From JBBIQS01 sp037442205 (lineage in GTDB: Bacteria > Myxococcota > Myxococcia > Myxococcales > UBA5297): a DNA stretch of 64,000 bases. This document shows, one piece after another, positions 1 through 9,347 of this stretch; positions within the stretch are counted from its first letter, which is position 1; the number at the start of each line of letters is the position of its first letter. The translations under genes were made by a program, and so were the position numbers. The stretch covers positions 60,749 to 124,748 of the forward strand of contig JBBIQS010000008.1 in the NCBI GenBank assembly GCA_037442205.1, given 5' to 3'. The notes beneath the pieces are model-generated. The model had not been told where the DNA came from and ran no database searches. It saw only the letters and a program-made list of their open reading frames with translations.

Positions 1-1
1 C

Positions 2-1378
2 ATCGCCGGGCTCGACCTGGTGGTCGAGGACATCTCCAAGCCGCTCGAGCCGCAGCGCGGGGCGGTGGTCGAGGTCAACGCCGGCCCCGGGCTGCACCCG
101 CACCTCAAGCCGGCCTCCGGCAAGCCGCAGCCGGTGGGCGAGGCCATCGCCGCCACTCTCTTCCCCGAGGGCGAGGACGGCCGCATCCCCATCGTCTGCG
201 TCACCGGCACCAATGGCAAGACCACCGTCTCGCGGCTCACCGCCCACATGCTGCGCACCGCCGGCTGGGTCACCGGGCTGGCCTGCTCCGACGGCGTGGA
301 CGTCGACGGCCGGCCGGTGGACGGCGGCGACTGCGCCGGACCGCGCAGCGCCCGCAAGGTGCTGATGAACCCCACCGTCGAGGCGGCGGTGCTCGAGGCT
401 GGTCGCGGCGGCATCCTGCGCGAGGGGCTGGGCTTCGATCGCTGCCAGGTGGCGGTGGTGACCAACATCGGCGAGGCCGATCACCTGGGCGAATACTTCA
501 TCGATACGCCCGAGCAGATGTACACGGTGAAGCGCAGCCCGGTAGACGTGGTGCTGGCCACCGGGGCGGCGGTGCTCAAGGCCGATGAGCCGCTGGTGGC
601 GGAGATGGCGCCGCTGAGCGCCGGATCGGTGGTCTTCTTCGCCCTCGACGCCAACCACCCGGTGGTCGCCGCCCACCGCGCCCAGGGCAAGCGGGCGGTG
701 GTGGTCAAGGACGGCGCGGTGGTGCTGGCCGAGGGCGACTCCGAGCAGGTGCTGGCGCCGCTGTCGGCGATTCCCTTGGCCCGCGCCGGTGCGGTGGGCT
801 TCCAGGTGGAGAACGTGCTGGCCGCGGTCGGAGCCGCCTGGTCGCTCAAGATCTCGCCCGAGGCGATGCGCAGCGCGCTGGCCGCCTTCCGCGGCGACGC
901 CGGCGATCTGCCCGGACGCTTCAACCTCTTCGAGGCCGGCGGAGCCAAGGTGCTGGTGGACGACTGCCACAACGCCTCGGCGCTCCGCTCGCTGTCGGCG
1001 GCGCTGGACAAGCTCGGCTATTCGCAGCGGGCGGCGGTCTACTCGGCGGGCGCCAATCGCCGCGACCAGGACATCGTCCGCCAGGGCGAAGTGCTGGCCC
1101 AGGCCTTCGACCAGGTCTTCATCTACGAGGATCCGTCGGCCTCCGATCGGCAGCCTGGCCAGATCACTACGCTGCTGCGCCAGGGGCTGGCCAAGGGCGG
1201 GCGAGTCCAGAAAATCCAGGAGATTCGCGGGCATCGGCAGGCCATCGAGGCCGCGCTGAATCAAGTGAAGAGAGACGAGCTGGTCGTCGTCCAGACAGAA
1301 GACAACGGTGTTGAACCCACGCTGGCCATCGTCAGAGCGTGGGCGGCCCAGCGCCAGGCGGCGCGGAGCGGCACCTGA
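2..1378 (+). CDS. Cyanophycin synthetase-like protein, 5'-truncated by the window edge
   Basis: This is the C-terminal part of a CphA-type enzyme, which joins Asp and Arg into cyanophycin using an ATP-grasp half and a Mur-ligase-like half. The reading frame is open from base 2, so the gene starts outside the window. The visible part begins at the end of the ATP-grasp domain (VVEVNAGPGLHPHL, matching EVNAAPGFRMHL in the next gene) and contains the whole Mur-ligase domain, with the P-loop GTNGKTT at 206-226. It aligns along its length with the complete paralogue that starts 60 bases downstream. The motif that reads DYGHNP in the paralogue is DDCHNA here (959-976), so one active-site region has diverged. 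It may be the CphA' type known from bacteria with two tandem synthetases, or a partner subunit with reduced activity. Family assignment is secure; activity is uncertain. Confidence 0.88.
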   Translation: MAGLDLVVEDISKPLEPQRGAVVEVNAGPGLHPHLKPASGKPQPVGEAIAATLFPEGEDGRIPIVCVTGTNGKTTVSRLTAHMLRTAGWVTGLACSDGVDVDGRPVDGGDCAGPRSARKVLMNPTVEAAVLEAGRGGILREGLGFDRCQVAVVTNIGEADHLGEYFIDTPEQMYTVKRSPVDVVLATGAAVLKADEPLVAEMAPLSAGSVVFFALDANHPVVAAHRAQGKRAVVVKDGAVVLAEGDSEQVLAPLSAIPLARAGAVGFQVENVLAAVGAAWSLKISPEAMRSALAAFRGDAGDLPGRFNLFEAGGAKVLVDDCHNASALRSLSAALDKLGYSQRAAVYSAGANRRDQDIVRQGEVLAQAFDQVFIYEDPSASDRQPGQITTLLRQGLAKGGRVQKIQEIRGHRQAIEAALNQVKRDELVVVQTEDNGVEPTLAIVRAWAAQRQAARSGT

Positions 1379-1437
1379 GTCAGCGAGGAATGACCGTGAA
1401 GGCAAAGAGCGGGGCTTTGACGTCGAAGGAGCGTTCC

Positions 1438-4074
1438 ATGGAACTGGGAACTGTCCGAGCGCTGCGTGGCCCGAATCTGTATGGACGCTGCACCGCCCTC
1501 GAGATCAGCCTCGAGCTGGCGGAGTCCGACCTGCCGACCAGCGAGATCGAGTCGTTCCTGTCGCGGCTGCGGGCGCGCATCCCGTCGCTGGCGGCCTTCG
1601 AGTCTCCCAAGACCGGCCCCGAGACGCTGGCGGTGGCGCTGGAGCGGGTGATGCTGGCGCTGGAGGTCCAGGCCGGCTGCCAGGTCTCCTTCGGGCGCAC
1701 CGTGGCCATGGCCAAGCCCGGCTCCTTCAAGGTGGTGGTCGAGTACGGCGAGGAGGACTCGGGGCGCAAGGCGCTGGAGCTGGCGCGCGAGCTGGTCGAC
1801 GCCGCCCTGGCCGACCGCACCTTCGAGGTCGGCCCCGCCGTGGCCCAGCTGCGCTCGCTGGACGAGGACGTCCGCCTCGGGCCCTCGACCGGCTCCATCG
1901 TCCGCGCCGCGCAGAAGCGCGGCATCCCCATCCGCCGCCTGAACACCGGCAGCCTCGTGCAGATGGGCTGGGGTTCGCACCAGCACCGCATCCTGGCCGC
2001 CGAGACCGACCGCACCAGCGCCATCGGCGAGTCGATCGCCCAGGACAAGGAGCTGACCAAGACCCTGCTGCGCTCGGTCGGCGTTCCGGTTCCGACCGGC
2101 CGTCCGGCGGAGAGCGCCGAGGAGGCGTGGGAGATCGCCCAGGACATCGGCCTGCCGGTGGTGGTCAAGCCCCAGTACGGCAACCAGGGCCGCGGCGTGG
2201 CCGTCAACCTCAACAGCAAAGAGCAGGTGCTGGCGGCCTACGAGGCCGCGCGGCAGGAGGGCTCCTCGATCCTGGTCGAGCGCTTCGCGCCCGGCGGCGA
2301 TCACCGGATCCTGGTGGTCGGCGGCAAGGTCGTCGCCGCCGCCCGTCGCGAGCCGCCGCAGATCGTCGGCGACGGCATTCACACCGTCGAGCAGCTGGTG
2401 GCGATGGTCAACGCCGACCCGCGGCGCGGGCAGGATCACGCCACCTCGCTGAGCAAGATCCGCCTCGACGCCATCGGCCTGGCGGTGCTCGCCGAGCAGG
2501 GCTACACCCCGGCCTCGATCCCGACCTCCGGGACGGTGGTGGTGCTGCGCCGCAACGCCAACCTCTCCACCGGCGGCAGCGCCGAGGACGTCACCGACTG
2601 CGTGCACCCCGACGTGGCCGCGCGCGCGGTCGACGCCGCCAAGGTGATCGGCCTGGACATCGCCGGCGTGGACGTGGTCTGCCGCGACGTGGGCGTGCCG
2701 CTGGAGGAGCAGAGCGGGGTGATCGTCGAGGTCAATGCCGCCCCCGGCTTCCGGATGCACCTCGAGCCCTCGTCGGGCAAGTCGCGCCCGGTGGGCGAGG
2801 CGGTGGTCGGGACCATGTTCCCCGAGGACGACAACGGGCGCATTCCAGTGGTGGCGGTCACCGGCACCAACGGCAAGACCACCACCACCCGGCTCATCGC
2901 CCAGATCCTGCGGACCGACGGCAAGCGGGTGGGAATGACCTGCACCGATGGCATCTACCTCGACGATCGGCGGGTGGACACCGGCGACTGCAGCGGGCCC
3001 AAGAGCGCCCGGGCGGTGCTGCTCAACCCTCAGGTCGACGCGGCGGTGCTCGAAACCGCGCGCGGCGGGATGCTGCGCGAGGGGCTGGGCTTCGACCAGT
3101 GCCAGGTGGCGATCGTCACCAACGTCGGCGCCGGCGATCACCTGGGGATGGGCGGCATCGAAACCGTGGAGCAGCTGGCGGCGGTCAAGCGGATCATCGT
3201 CGAGAACGTCGCCGCCGACGGCGCCGCGGTGCTCAACGCCGCCGACCCGCTCACCGCGGCCATGGCCTCGCACTGCCCGGGCTCGGTGATCTTCTTCGCC
3301 CGCAACCCGGCGCTGCCGCTGATCGTCTCTCGGCGCGCGCAGGGCGGCAGGGTGGTGCTGGAGAAGGACGGCGCCATCGTCGTCGCCCAGGGCAATTGGG
3401 AGCGCAAGGTCGCCGACCTGGCGCAGGTGCCGGTGACCCTCGGCGGCAAGGTCCCGTTCCAGATCGAGAACGCGCTGGCGGCGGTGGCCGCGGCCTGGGA
3501 GCTGGGCGTACCCTGGGAGGTGATCCGCGCTGGGCTGACCAGCTTCGTCAACGACCAGCGCCGGGCGCCGGGCCGGTTCAACCTGGTCAAGCACGGCGGG
3601 GCCACGCTGATCATGGACTACGGCCATAACCCCGACGCGCTGCTGGCGCTGGTCGCGGCCATCGAGCAGATCCCGCACCGGCGGCGACTGGCGGTCTTCA
3701 GCTGCGCCGGCGACCGGCGCGACGCCGACATCGTCCGCCAGGCGGAGATCGTGGGCGCCTCGTTCGACGACGTGGTGCTCTACGAGGACGCCTGCAACCG
3801 CGGCCGCGCCGACGGCGAGGTCACCGCGCTGATGCGCAAGGGCATCGCCGGCGCCAAGCGGGCGCGCAACGTGGTGGAGATGAAGGGCGAGTACAAGGCC
3901 ATCGAGTCGGTGCTGGCGCGGCTGCAGCCCGACGACCTGGCGTTGATCCAGGTCGACCAGGTGGAGCAGTCGCTGCAGTTCATCAACCAGTACCTGGTCC
4001 AGCACCCGGCCGCTGAGCTGCCGCCTGTCGGCCAGCCTCAGTCGGGCGGCCGCCGCCTGCGCACGGTCGGCTAA
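1438..4074 (+). CDS. cphA: Cyanophycin synthetase
   Basis: CphA polymerises aspartate and arginine into the storage polymer cyanophycin in the cytoplasm, using two ATP-dependent ligase sites. The 878-residue protein has the usual family length. It has an N-terminal CphA-specific region (about 1-160), an ATP-grasp domain (about 160-460, ending in IVEVNAAPGF) and a Mur-ligase domain with GTNGKTT at 476-482 and DYGHNP at 727-732. I chose the ATG at 1438 because AAGGAG lies six bases upstream and the protein then starts MELGTVRALRGPNLYGR, a typical CphA N-terminus; ATG codons at 1339 and 1390 are less well placed. It follows a divergent paralogue by 59 bases, probably in one transcript, and is closed by a terminator at 4100-4143. 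No cyanophycinase gene is seen in the window. Confidence 0.93.
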   Translation: MELGTVRALRGPNLYGRCTALEISLELAESDLPTSEIESFLSRLRARIPSLAAFESPKTGPETLAVALERVMLALEVQAGCQVSFGRTVAMAKPGSFKVVVEYGEEDSGRKALELARELVDAALADRTFEVGPAVAQLRSLDEDVRLGPSTGSIVRAAQKRGIPIRRLNTGSLVQMGWGSHQHRILAAETDRTSAIGESIAQDKELTKTLLRSVGVPVPTGRPAESAEEAWEIAQDIGLPVVVKPQYGNQGRGVAVNLNSKEQVLAAYEAARQEGSSILVERFAPGGDHRILVVGGKVVAAARREPPQIVGDGIHTVEQLVAMVNADPRRGQDHATSLSKIRLDAIGLAVLAEQGYTPASIPTSGTVVVLRRNANLSTGGSAEDVTDCVHPDVAARAVDAAKVIGLDIAGVDVVCRDVGVPLEEQSGVIVEVNAAPGFRMHLEPSSGKSRPVGEAVVGTMFPEDDNGRIPVVAVTGTNGKTTTTRLIAQILRTDGKRVGMTCTDGIYLDDRRVDTGDCSGPKSARAVLLNPQVDAAVLETARGGMLREGLGFDQCQVAIVTNVGAGDHLGMGGIETVEQLAAVKRIIVENVAADGAAVLNAADPLTAAMASHCPGSVIFFARNPALPLIVSRRAQGGRVVLEKDGAIVVAQGNWERKVADLAQVPVTLGGKVPFQIENALAAVAAAWELGVPWEVIRAGLTSFVNDQRRAPGRFNLVKHGGATLIMDYGHNPDALLALVAAIEQIPHRRRLAVFSCAGDRRDADIVRQAEIVGASFDDVVLYEDACNRGRADGEVTALMRKGIAGAKRARNVVEMKGEYKAIESVLARLQPDDLALIQVDQVEQSLQFINQYLVQHPAAELPPVGQPQSGGRRLRTVG

Positions 4075-4099
4075 ACAGAGCCAGAGCGGACGCACCCAG

Positions 4100-4143
4100 A
4101 GCGCCGGCGCACCTCGAACGAGGGCGCCGGCGCTTCCCATTTT
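4100..4143 (+). terminator. Rho-independent terminator after cphA
   Basis: An 11-bp perfect stem (4100-4110 with 4124-4134) is extended by CCTC/GAGG around a GAAC loop, with one bulged A at 4111. It is followed by TCCCATTTT. It lies 26 bases after the cphA stop and separates the cyanophycin genes from the aldo/keto reductase. Confidence 0.8.
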
Positions 4144-4272
4144 CAGGAGGCGCGGGACCCCCGACTGTTCGCCAGCGAGCCACGCGACGGCAGGCGGCCT
4201 CCCGGTTCTTTCGAGAAGGCGGGCGCGGGTGCATACAGCCGGCCCCGGAGCACGCAACCAAAGGAGCTGGCC

Positions 4273-5259
4273 ATGGAAAAGCGGAAGCTGGGCAGGCAGG
4301 GACTTCGAGTTTCGGCGATGGGCCTGGGCTGCATGGGGATGAGCGAGTTCTATGGCGCGACCGACGACAAGGAGTCGATCGCCACCATTCAGCGAGCGCT
4401 GGACCTTGGGGTGGATTTCGTCGACACCGCCGACATGTACGGGCCGTTCAAGAACGAAGTGCTGGTGGGCAAGGCCATCCGCGGCCGACGGCAGCAGGTG
4501 ATTCTGGCCACCAAGTTCGGCAACCAGCGCGGCGCCGACGGCTCGTTCCTCGGCGTCAACGGCACGCCCAAGTACGTGCGCGAAGCCTGTGACGCCTCGC
4601 TCCAGCGGCTGGGCGTGGACCACATCGACCTCTACTACCAGCACCGGGTCGATCCCAAGGTGCCCATCGAGGAGACCGTGGGAGCGATGGGCGAGTTGGT
4701 GAAGGCCGGCAAGGTCCGCTACCTGGGGCTGTCGGAGGCCGGGATCGAGACCATCCGGCGGGCGCACAAGACGCACCCGATCAGCGCCTTGCAGACCGAG
4801 TACTCGCTGTGGACGCGCGATCCGGAGGACGACGTGCTGCCGATCGTGCGGGCGCTGGGAATCGGCTTCGTCGCCTACAGCCCGCTGGGGCGCGGCTTCC
4901 TCAGCGGCCGGTTCCGCAAGGCCGAGGACTTCCTCGCCGGCGACTTCCGCAAGGACTCGCCCCGATTCCAGGGAGAGAACTTTCGAAAGAACCTCCAGCT
5001 GCTGGCGCACATCGAGCAGCTGGCCGAGGAGAAGAGGTGCAAGCCGGCGCAGCTCGCCCTGGCCTGGGTGCTCTCGCGCGGATCGGACGTGGTTCCGATC
5101 CCCGGGACCAAGCGGCGCCGCTTCCTGGAGGAGAACGTCGCCGCCGAGCAGCTCCGCTTCACTCACGATGAGCTGCTGCGCATCGACGAGATCGCCCCCC
5201 GGGGCGTCGCCGCCGGGACTCGTTATCCCGAGGCGATGATGCACATGGTCAACATCTGA
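4273..5259 (+). CDS. Aldo/keto reductase
   Basis: A 328-residue NAD(P)H-dependent carbonyl reductase of the aldo/keto reductase superfamily. The catalytic tetrad is visible: Asp51 and Tyr56 in VDTADMYG, Lys81 in LATKFGN, and His124 in YYQHRVD. The C-terminal nucleotide-binding segment VPIPGTKRRRFLEENVAA is also typical. The closest general type is the YakC/general stress GSP69-like group, judged from MGLGCMGMSEFYG near the N-terminus; the substrate cannot be told. The ATG at 4273 has AAAGGAG six bases upstream. It stands alone between the cphA terminator and a convergent operon. Confidence 0.93.
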   Translation: MEKRKLGRQGLRVSAMGLGCMGMSEFYGATDDKESIATIQRALDLGVDFVDTADMYGPFKNEVLVGKAIRGRRQQVILATKFGNQRGADGSFLGVNGTPKYVREACDASLQRLGVDHIDLYYQHRVDPKVPIEETVGAMGELVKAGKVRYLGLSEAGIETIRRAHKTHPISALQTEYSLWTRDPEDDVLPIVRALGIGFVAYSPLGRGFLSGRFRKAEDFLAGDFRKDSPRFQGENFRKNLQLLAHIEQLAEEKRCKPAQLALAWVLSRGSDVVPIPGTKRRRFLEENVAAEQLRFTHDELLRIDEIAPRGVAAGTRYPEAMMHMVNI

Positions 5260-5283
5260 TCGGATGAAGGGCTGGTGGCGCTG

Positions 5284-6087
5284 TCAGAACGGCAGCGCCA
5301 TCTGCCCGCGGACCCGCACCTGGAACGGCTCGCCGGGATTAGCCTGCTCGGCGATGCGCAGGCGCGGGTTCGCGCTGGAGCGTCCGAGGACCGCCTCGGC
5401 CGCGGCGCGCGCGAGGTCGGGGGTGTTGTTCTCCTCGGAGAGGTGGGCCAGCGTCACCTGCTGCAGCTTGGGATGCGCCAGCCGCAGCAGCAGCGCGGCG
5501 CCCTGCTCGTTCGACAGGTGCCCGAAGTTCCCCTGGATCCGCTTCTTGAGCCACTGCGGATACGGCCCGTCGGCGAGCATCTGCAGATCGTGGTTCGACT
5601 CCAGCACCAGGGCGTCGACCGAGCTGAGCAGCTCGGCCACCGCGCCGGTCGGCGTGCCCAGGTCGGTGACGATGCCCAGCGCGCTCTCGTGATCGCTGAT
5701 CGCCAGCGCCACCGACTCGGGAGCGTCGTGGGGCGTGGGCACCGTGCGCACGGTCAGTCCGCCGATCCGGGTCCGTCCGTTGGGAGCGAGGGGCTCGAGC
5801 TGTTCCTGCGGCAGCTTGGCCGGGAGCATCCGCCGCGTCCCGTCGGTGGCATAGAGCCTCAGGTCGTGGCGCCGCAGGAGCACCGAGGCGCCTGCGATGT
5901 GGTCGCCGTGGCCGTGGGTGCAGACCACCGCGCTGACGTCTTTGAGGCTGTGGCCGATGGACTCCAGCCGGAGCGCAGTCGCTCTCGCAGAGATCCCGCA
6001 GTCGACCAGGATCTCGACGCCGCCGCCCTTGACCCAGAGGCAATTCCCGCCGGAGCCGGAAGCGAGCGTGCAATAGGTGAGCGCCAT
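5284..6087 (-). CDS. Metallo-beta-lactamase-fold hydrolase (YycJ/WalJ type)
   Basis: A 267-residue metallo-beta-lactamase-fold protein, opening with MALTYCTLASGSGGN, the usual N-terminus of the YycJ/WalJ group of putative exonucleases. The metal-binding motif THGHGDH is at residues 57-63, with a further ligand likely in LESNHD. An in-frame GTG at 6108 would add seven residues; I prefer the ATG at 6087, which gives the family N-terminus, although no good Shine-Dalgarno is visible for either. It is the third gene of a minus-strand operon after the TPR lipoprotein and the alpha/beta hydrolase (gap 40 bases). The fold is secure, the substrate (probably nucleic acid) is inferred. Confidence 0.88.
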   Translation of the reverse strand: MALTYCTLASGSGGNCLWVKGGGVEILVDCGISARATALRLESIGHSLKDVSAVVCTHGHGDHIAGASVLLRRHDLRLYATDGTRRMLPAKLPQEQLEPLAPNGRTRIGGLTVRTVPTPHDAPESVALAISDHESALGIVTDLGTPTGAVAELLSSVDALVLESNHDLQMLADGPYPQWLKKRIQGNFGHLSNEQGAALLLRLAHPKLQQVTLAHLSEENNTPDLARAAAEAVLGRSSANPRLRIAEQANPGEPFQVRVRGQMALPF

Positions 6088-6127
6088 GAGAGGCGCGCAC
6101 ACTAGCACGTCCCGTGAATGCCGGTTT

Positions 6128-7039
6128 TCAGGCGACGCGCTTCATCGGCTCCGGCAGCACCCGCCGCAGGAATCCCTCGAGGTGGCGGTTCAGCTCCTCG
6201 GGGTACTCCAGCATCGTGTAGTGCGTGCCGCCCTTGATCTCGACCAGCTCTCCTCGCGGGAGATCGCTCGCCAGCTTTCGGGCGAGTTTGGGCGGAGTCA
6301 TCCGGTCGTGCGTGCCGCAGGTGACCAGCGCCGGCAGCTCGATCTCGGGGAGCAGCGGCTCGGCGCTGTGCTCGTGCAGCCTGAGCAGCATCTGCAGGTA
6401 GAGCTCGAAGTCGTGGTGCTTGAATTCGCGGGCGACCTCGCGGAAGAAGTCGTCGTGCGCGCCGTCGCCGCCGGCGATCCCCAGCATCCGCAGAATCCCG
6501 ATCGTCGGCTGGCGGTCGAGCAGCGCGCGTGCGGCCAGCCCCAGGGCCGGTCCGGCGCTGCTCATTGCCTTCACCAGGCCCACCGCGGCGCGCTCGCCGA
6601 TGGGAACTCCCAGGTCGGCGCCGCTCAGCACCGAGCCGGCGGCTCCGTTGATCAGCGCCAGCGCCTGGCAGTCGCCGGGGTTGGCGTGGACGTAGGCCAG
6701 GCTCAGCTGCACGCCCATCGACCAGCCGCCGACCACCAGCGGCTCCATCCGCTCGACCTCCAGCAGGCGCATCAGGTCGCCGACGTGGTCCTCTACCCGC
6801 AGCGCTCGGGCCCCCGCCGCCGGCACGCTCGAGCCGAGGAAGCCGCGCGGGTCCCAGCACAGGAAGCGGAAGGCCGAGCCGAAGCGCTCGATGATCTTGC
6901 GGTACGAGACCATCGGCGTCCCCAGCCCGGGACAGAGGACGAACAGCGGGCCTTCTCCGGCGACCAGGTAGCGCAGCCGTGTGCCATCGAAGCTCTGGGC
7001 GTGGCGGAACTCGTGGGGGACGCTGAGGGGTCGCTGCAT
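6128..7039 (-). CDS. Alpha/beta hydrolase
   Basis: A 303-residue alpha/beta-hydrolase-fold enzyme. The nucleophile elbow is GWSMG, the oxyanion region is CPGLGTP, the catalytic Asp lies in CGTHDRMTP and the catalytic His in KGGTHYTMLEYP. The arrangement resembles soluble esterases and haloperoxidase-like hydrolases, but the sequence does not give the substrate. There is no signal peptide. It sits in the middle of a three-gene minus-strand operon, 36 bases after the TPR lipoprotein gene and 40 before the metallo-beta-lactamase-fold gene. Confidence 0.88.
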   Translation of the reverse strand: MQRPLSVPHEFRHAQSFDGTRLRYLVAGEGPLFVLCPGLGTPMVSYRKIIERFGSAFRFLCWDPRGFLGSSVPAAGARALRVEDHVGDLMRLLEVERMEPLVVGGWSMGVQLSLAYVHANPGDCQALALINGAAGSVLSGADLGVPIGERAAVGLVKAMSSAGPALGLAARALLDRQPTIGILRMLGIAGGDGAHDDFFREVAREFKHHDFELYLQMLLRLHEHSAEPLLPEIELPALVTCGTHDRMTPPKLARKLASDLPRGELVEIKGGTHYTMLEYPEELNRHLEGFLRRVLPEPMKRVA

Positions 7040-7075
7040 GGGCAGGAAGTCACTCCGGGATGTCGCGGTCGGCGA

Positions 7076-8428
7076 CTATTTCAAGCTCTGGAGCATCTTG
7101 GCGGCGTAGACGTTCTGTGGCTGCTGATCGAGCACCGCCTCGAAGCACCGCGCGGCCTGCTCGCCCAGGGCCTTGGCGAGGACCGGATCCTTGGTCTCCA
7201 TCCTCCGCTGGGCCAGCAGGGTTCCCAGCCGCGAAAGGGCCTCGAGATTCTTGGGATCCTTGTTCAGGATCTGCTCCAGCTCGCGCTGGGCGCCCTCGAG
7301 GTTGCCCTGGCCGTGCAGCGCCGAGGAGTAGCCGATGTGGGTCGCGGGGTCGTCCGGTCGCAGCACCGTCAGCGGTTTGAGCCAGCGCGCCGCCTGGGCG
7401 TAGTCGCCGGCCTGCAGCGCGATGGCCCCCAGCCGCTCGTAGGCGTGGTCGGAGAGCGGGTCGCGCTCGACCACGCTGCGATAGGCGTCGGCGGCCCGGT
7501 CGTAGCGGTCCTTCGCGAAATAGAGATCGCCTATGTACAGGAAGTTGCGCGCGTCCTGGGGGCTCAGCTCGGTGGCGCGGCGGAACTCGTCCATCGCCCG
7601 GCCCGAGTCCTCGATCCGGTAGTAGCAGAGCCCCAGCGCAGCGTGGACCACCGCCAGGTCGGGGAACTTCTCCAGGATCTCCTCGAAGGTCACCGCTGCC
7701 TGCTGCGGGGCGTCCGCCTTCTCCATCGCTTCCAGCCCGCGCTGGAAGTCGGGCTCGATGGCCTTGGGGAACTCGCGGAACGGGTCGTTGAGCCGGTCCA
7801 TCAGCTTGTGCGCCACCCGCAGGTCGTGGGCATCGGGATCGAGGGCGAGGATGGCGCGCAGTTCCTCGATCGCGCCCTTGCGGTCGCCGATCCGCGCCAG
7901 CGCCTGGGCCAGGCTGACGTGGTGGCGCGAGCGGGAGGGGTCGAGATCGCGGGCCTTCTTCAGGCACTCCACCGCCAGCGGATAGCGCTCGGCTTCAAGG
8001 TGGACCACCCCGAGGCGGAACTGGTACTCGGCCGAGTCGGGCCTGAGCTCCGCCGCCCGCCCCAGGTGCTCGACCGCCTTGGCCTCGAAGGCCGCGCCGC
8101 GGGCGAAGTAGGCCATCCCCAGCCCGTAGTGCGCGAGGCTGTCGTCCGGCCGGACGGCCAGCGAGCGCTCCAGCTCGGAGCAGAGCAGATCGATCTTGCC
8201 GGCGCGGAAGTGGGCCTCGACGAGCCCGCGCATGGCGTCCACGTCGCTGGGCGAGATGGCAAGCGCCCGTCGAAACGCCGCGATGGCGTCCTCGGTGCGC
8301 CCCTGCTTCATCGCCCGCTGGCCCTCCTCGGAGGCGCGGGCTGGATCATTCAGCGCGGGCGCGGGGCGGGCCGTGGCGCAGCCGAGTGAGGAGAGCAGGG
8401 CCGCGGCGGCGAGCAGGCGCACAGGCAT
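7076..8428 (-). CDS. TPR-repeat lipoprotein
   Basis: A 450-residue protein made almost entirely of tetratricopeptide repeats, for example EGQRAMKQGRTEDAIAAFRR, GLGMAYFARGAAFEAKAVEH and IGDLYFAKDRYDRAADAYRS. Such repeats usually scaffold protein complexes. The ATG at 8428 has AGGAG about eight bases upstream and gives a lipoprotein-like signal (MPVRLLAAAALLSSLGC, Cys17); the Ser at -3 of the lipobox is not the preferred residue. The open frame extends 46 codons further upstream, but that stretch lacks the signal peptide and a ribosome site. First gene of an operon with an alpha/beta hydrolase and a metallo-beta-lactamase-fold hydrolase. Its partner is unknown. Confidence 0.87.
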   Translation of the reverse strand: MPVRLLAAAALLSSLGCATARPAPALNDPARASEEGQRAMKQGRTEDAIAAFRRALAISPSDVDAMRGLVEAHFRAGKIDLLCSELERSLAVRPDDSLAHYGLGMAYFARGAAFEAKAVEHLGRAAELRPDSAEYQFRLGVVHLEAERYPLAVECLKKARDLDPSRSRHHVSLAQALARIGDRKGAIEELRAILALDPDAHDLRVAHKLMDRLNDPFREFPKAIEPDFQRGLEAMEKADAPQQAAVTFEEILEKFPDLAVVHAALGLCYYRIEDSGRAMDEFRRATELSPQDARNFLYIGDLYFAKDRYDRAADAYRSVVERDPLSDHAYERLGAIALQAGDYAQAARWLKPLTVLRPDDPATHIGYSSALHGQGNLEGAQRELEQILNKDPKNLEALSRLGTLLAQRRMETKDPVLAKALGEQAARCFEAVLDQQPQNVYAAKMLQSLK

Positions 8429-8679
8429 CGAAAGGCTCCTAGAAAAGCGGGCGGCAGGGTGCGAGGCAGTTGCCGGCCTGGTCTCGAACAGCTCAGCGGC
8501 GCTGCCCATGCCCAGCGAAACCGGCGGGCGGTTGGACGGGCGCAGTCGAATCGGACGGCCGAGCATGGCCTGCGGTTGTACTCGGGCGAGAGCCTCCGGG
8601 CAAGGAAGGTGCCGCGAGGGCGCACCGGGCGGTCGGGACCCTTTGATCCGGCCGGGCGGTTGGGCGTAAACAAAGCCTC

Positions 8680-9297
8680 ATGAGCGAGCGCAAGCGCTTT
8701 ATCGCCGTGGCGGGGAACATCGGCGCCGGGAAGACAGAGTTGGTTGGCTTTCTGTGCCGCAAGTACAAGCTCAAGCCCTTCTTCGAGCCCAACGACACCA
8801 ACCCGTACCTCGAGGACTTCTACAAGGACATGAAGGGTCACGCCTTCAAGTCCCAGCTCTACTTCCTGACCCACAAGTTCCGGCTCCACCGGGCGCTGGA
8901 GAAGGAGGCGGGGACGGTGGTGCAGGACCGCACCATCTACGAGGACGCGGAGATCTTCGCCCGCAACCTGCACCGCCAGGGGCAGATCGACGCCCGCGAC
9001 TGGAAGACCTACGAGGAGCTGTACGGGATCATCAGCGAGTCGCTGGCGCCGCCGGACATCATGATCTACCTGCGCGCCTCGGTGAAGACGGTGCGCAAGC
9101 GCATCGAGATCCGCGGCCGGGCGATGGAGCAGGAGATTCCCACCGCCTACCTCAAGCGGCTCAACGATCTCTACGAGGAGTGGTTCTCGCGCTACAACCT
9201 CTCGCCGGTGTTGACCCTTGCCACCGACAACCTCGACTACGTCACCGACCTGGTGGACCGGATCGATCTGTTCAAGCAGATCGAGCGCTACCTGTAG
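8680..9297 (+). CDS. Deoxynucleoside kinase
   Basis: A 205-residue nucleoside salvage kinase of the dCK/dGK family, which phosphorylates deoxynucleosides with ATP. It shows the P-loop GNIGAGKT at residues 12-19, the substrate-binding DRTIYED motif (the DRS/ERS position) and the lid segment RKRIEIRGRAMEQ. Length is normal for the bacterial enzymes. The base specificity (dA/dG/dC) cannot be read from the sequence. It is divergent from the TPR lipoprotein gene across 251 bases, and the FHA regulator follows after 50 bases. Confidence 0.9.
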   Translation: MSERKRFIAVAGNIGAGKTELVGFLCRKYKLKPFFEPNDTNPYLEDFYKDMKGHAFKSQLYFLTHKFRLHRALEKEAGTVVQDRTIYEDAEIFARNLHRQGQIDARDWKTYEELYGIISESLAPPDIMIYLRASVKTVRKRIEIRGRAMEQEIPTAYLKRLNDLYEEWFSRYNLSPVLTLATDNLDYVTDLVDRIDLFKQIERYL

Positions 9298-9347
9298 CCC
9301 GGCCCCGGAACCCGCAGGCCGGTGCGCACCCCAATGAGTCCGACGCC

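Noticed and set aside
1261..5244. Very long open frame (1327 codons) on the minus strand
   Set aside because: It is antisense to cphA and the aldo/keto reductase, is rich in His/Arg/Leu/Val/Asp as expected for antisense of GC-rich genes, and has no recognisable domain.
8643..8672. TTGATC-N18-TAAACA as a promoter for the deoxynucleoside kinase
   Set aside because: The match is moderate but leaves only about seven bases before the start codon, so it was not scored.
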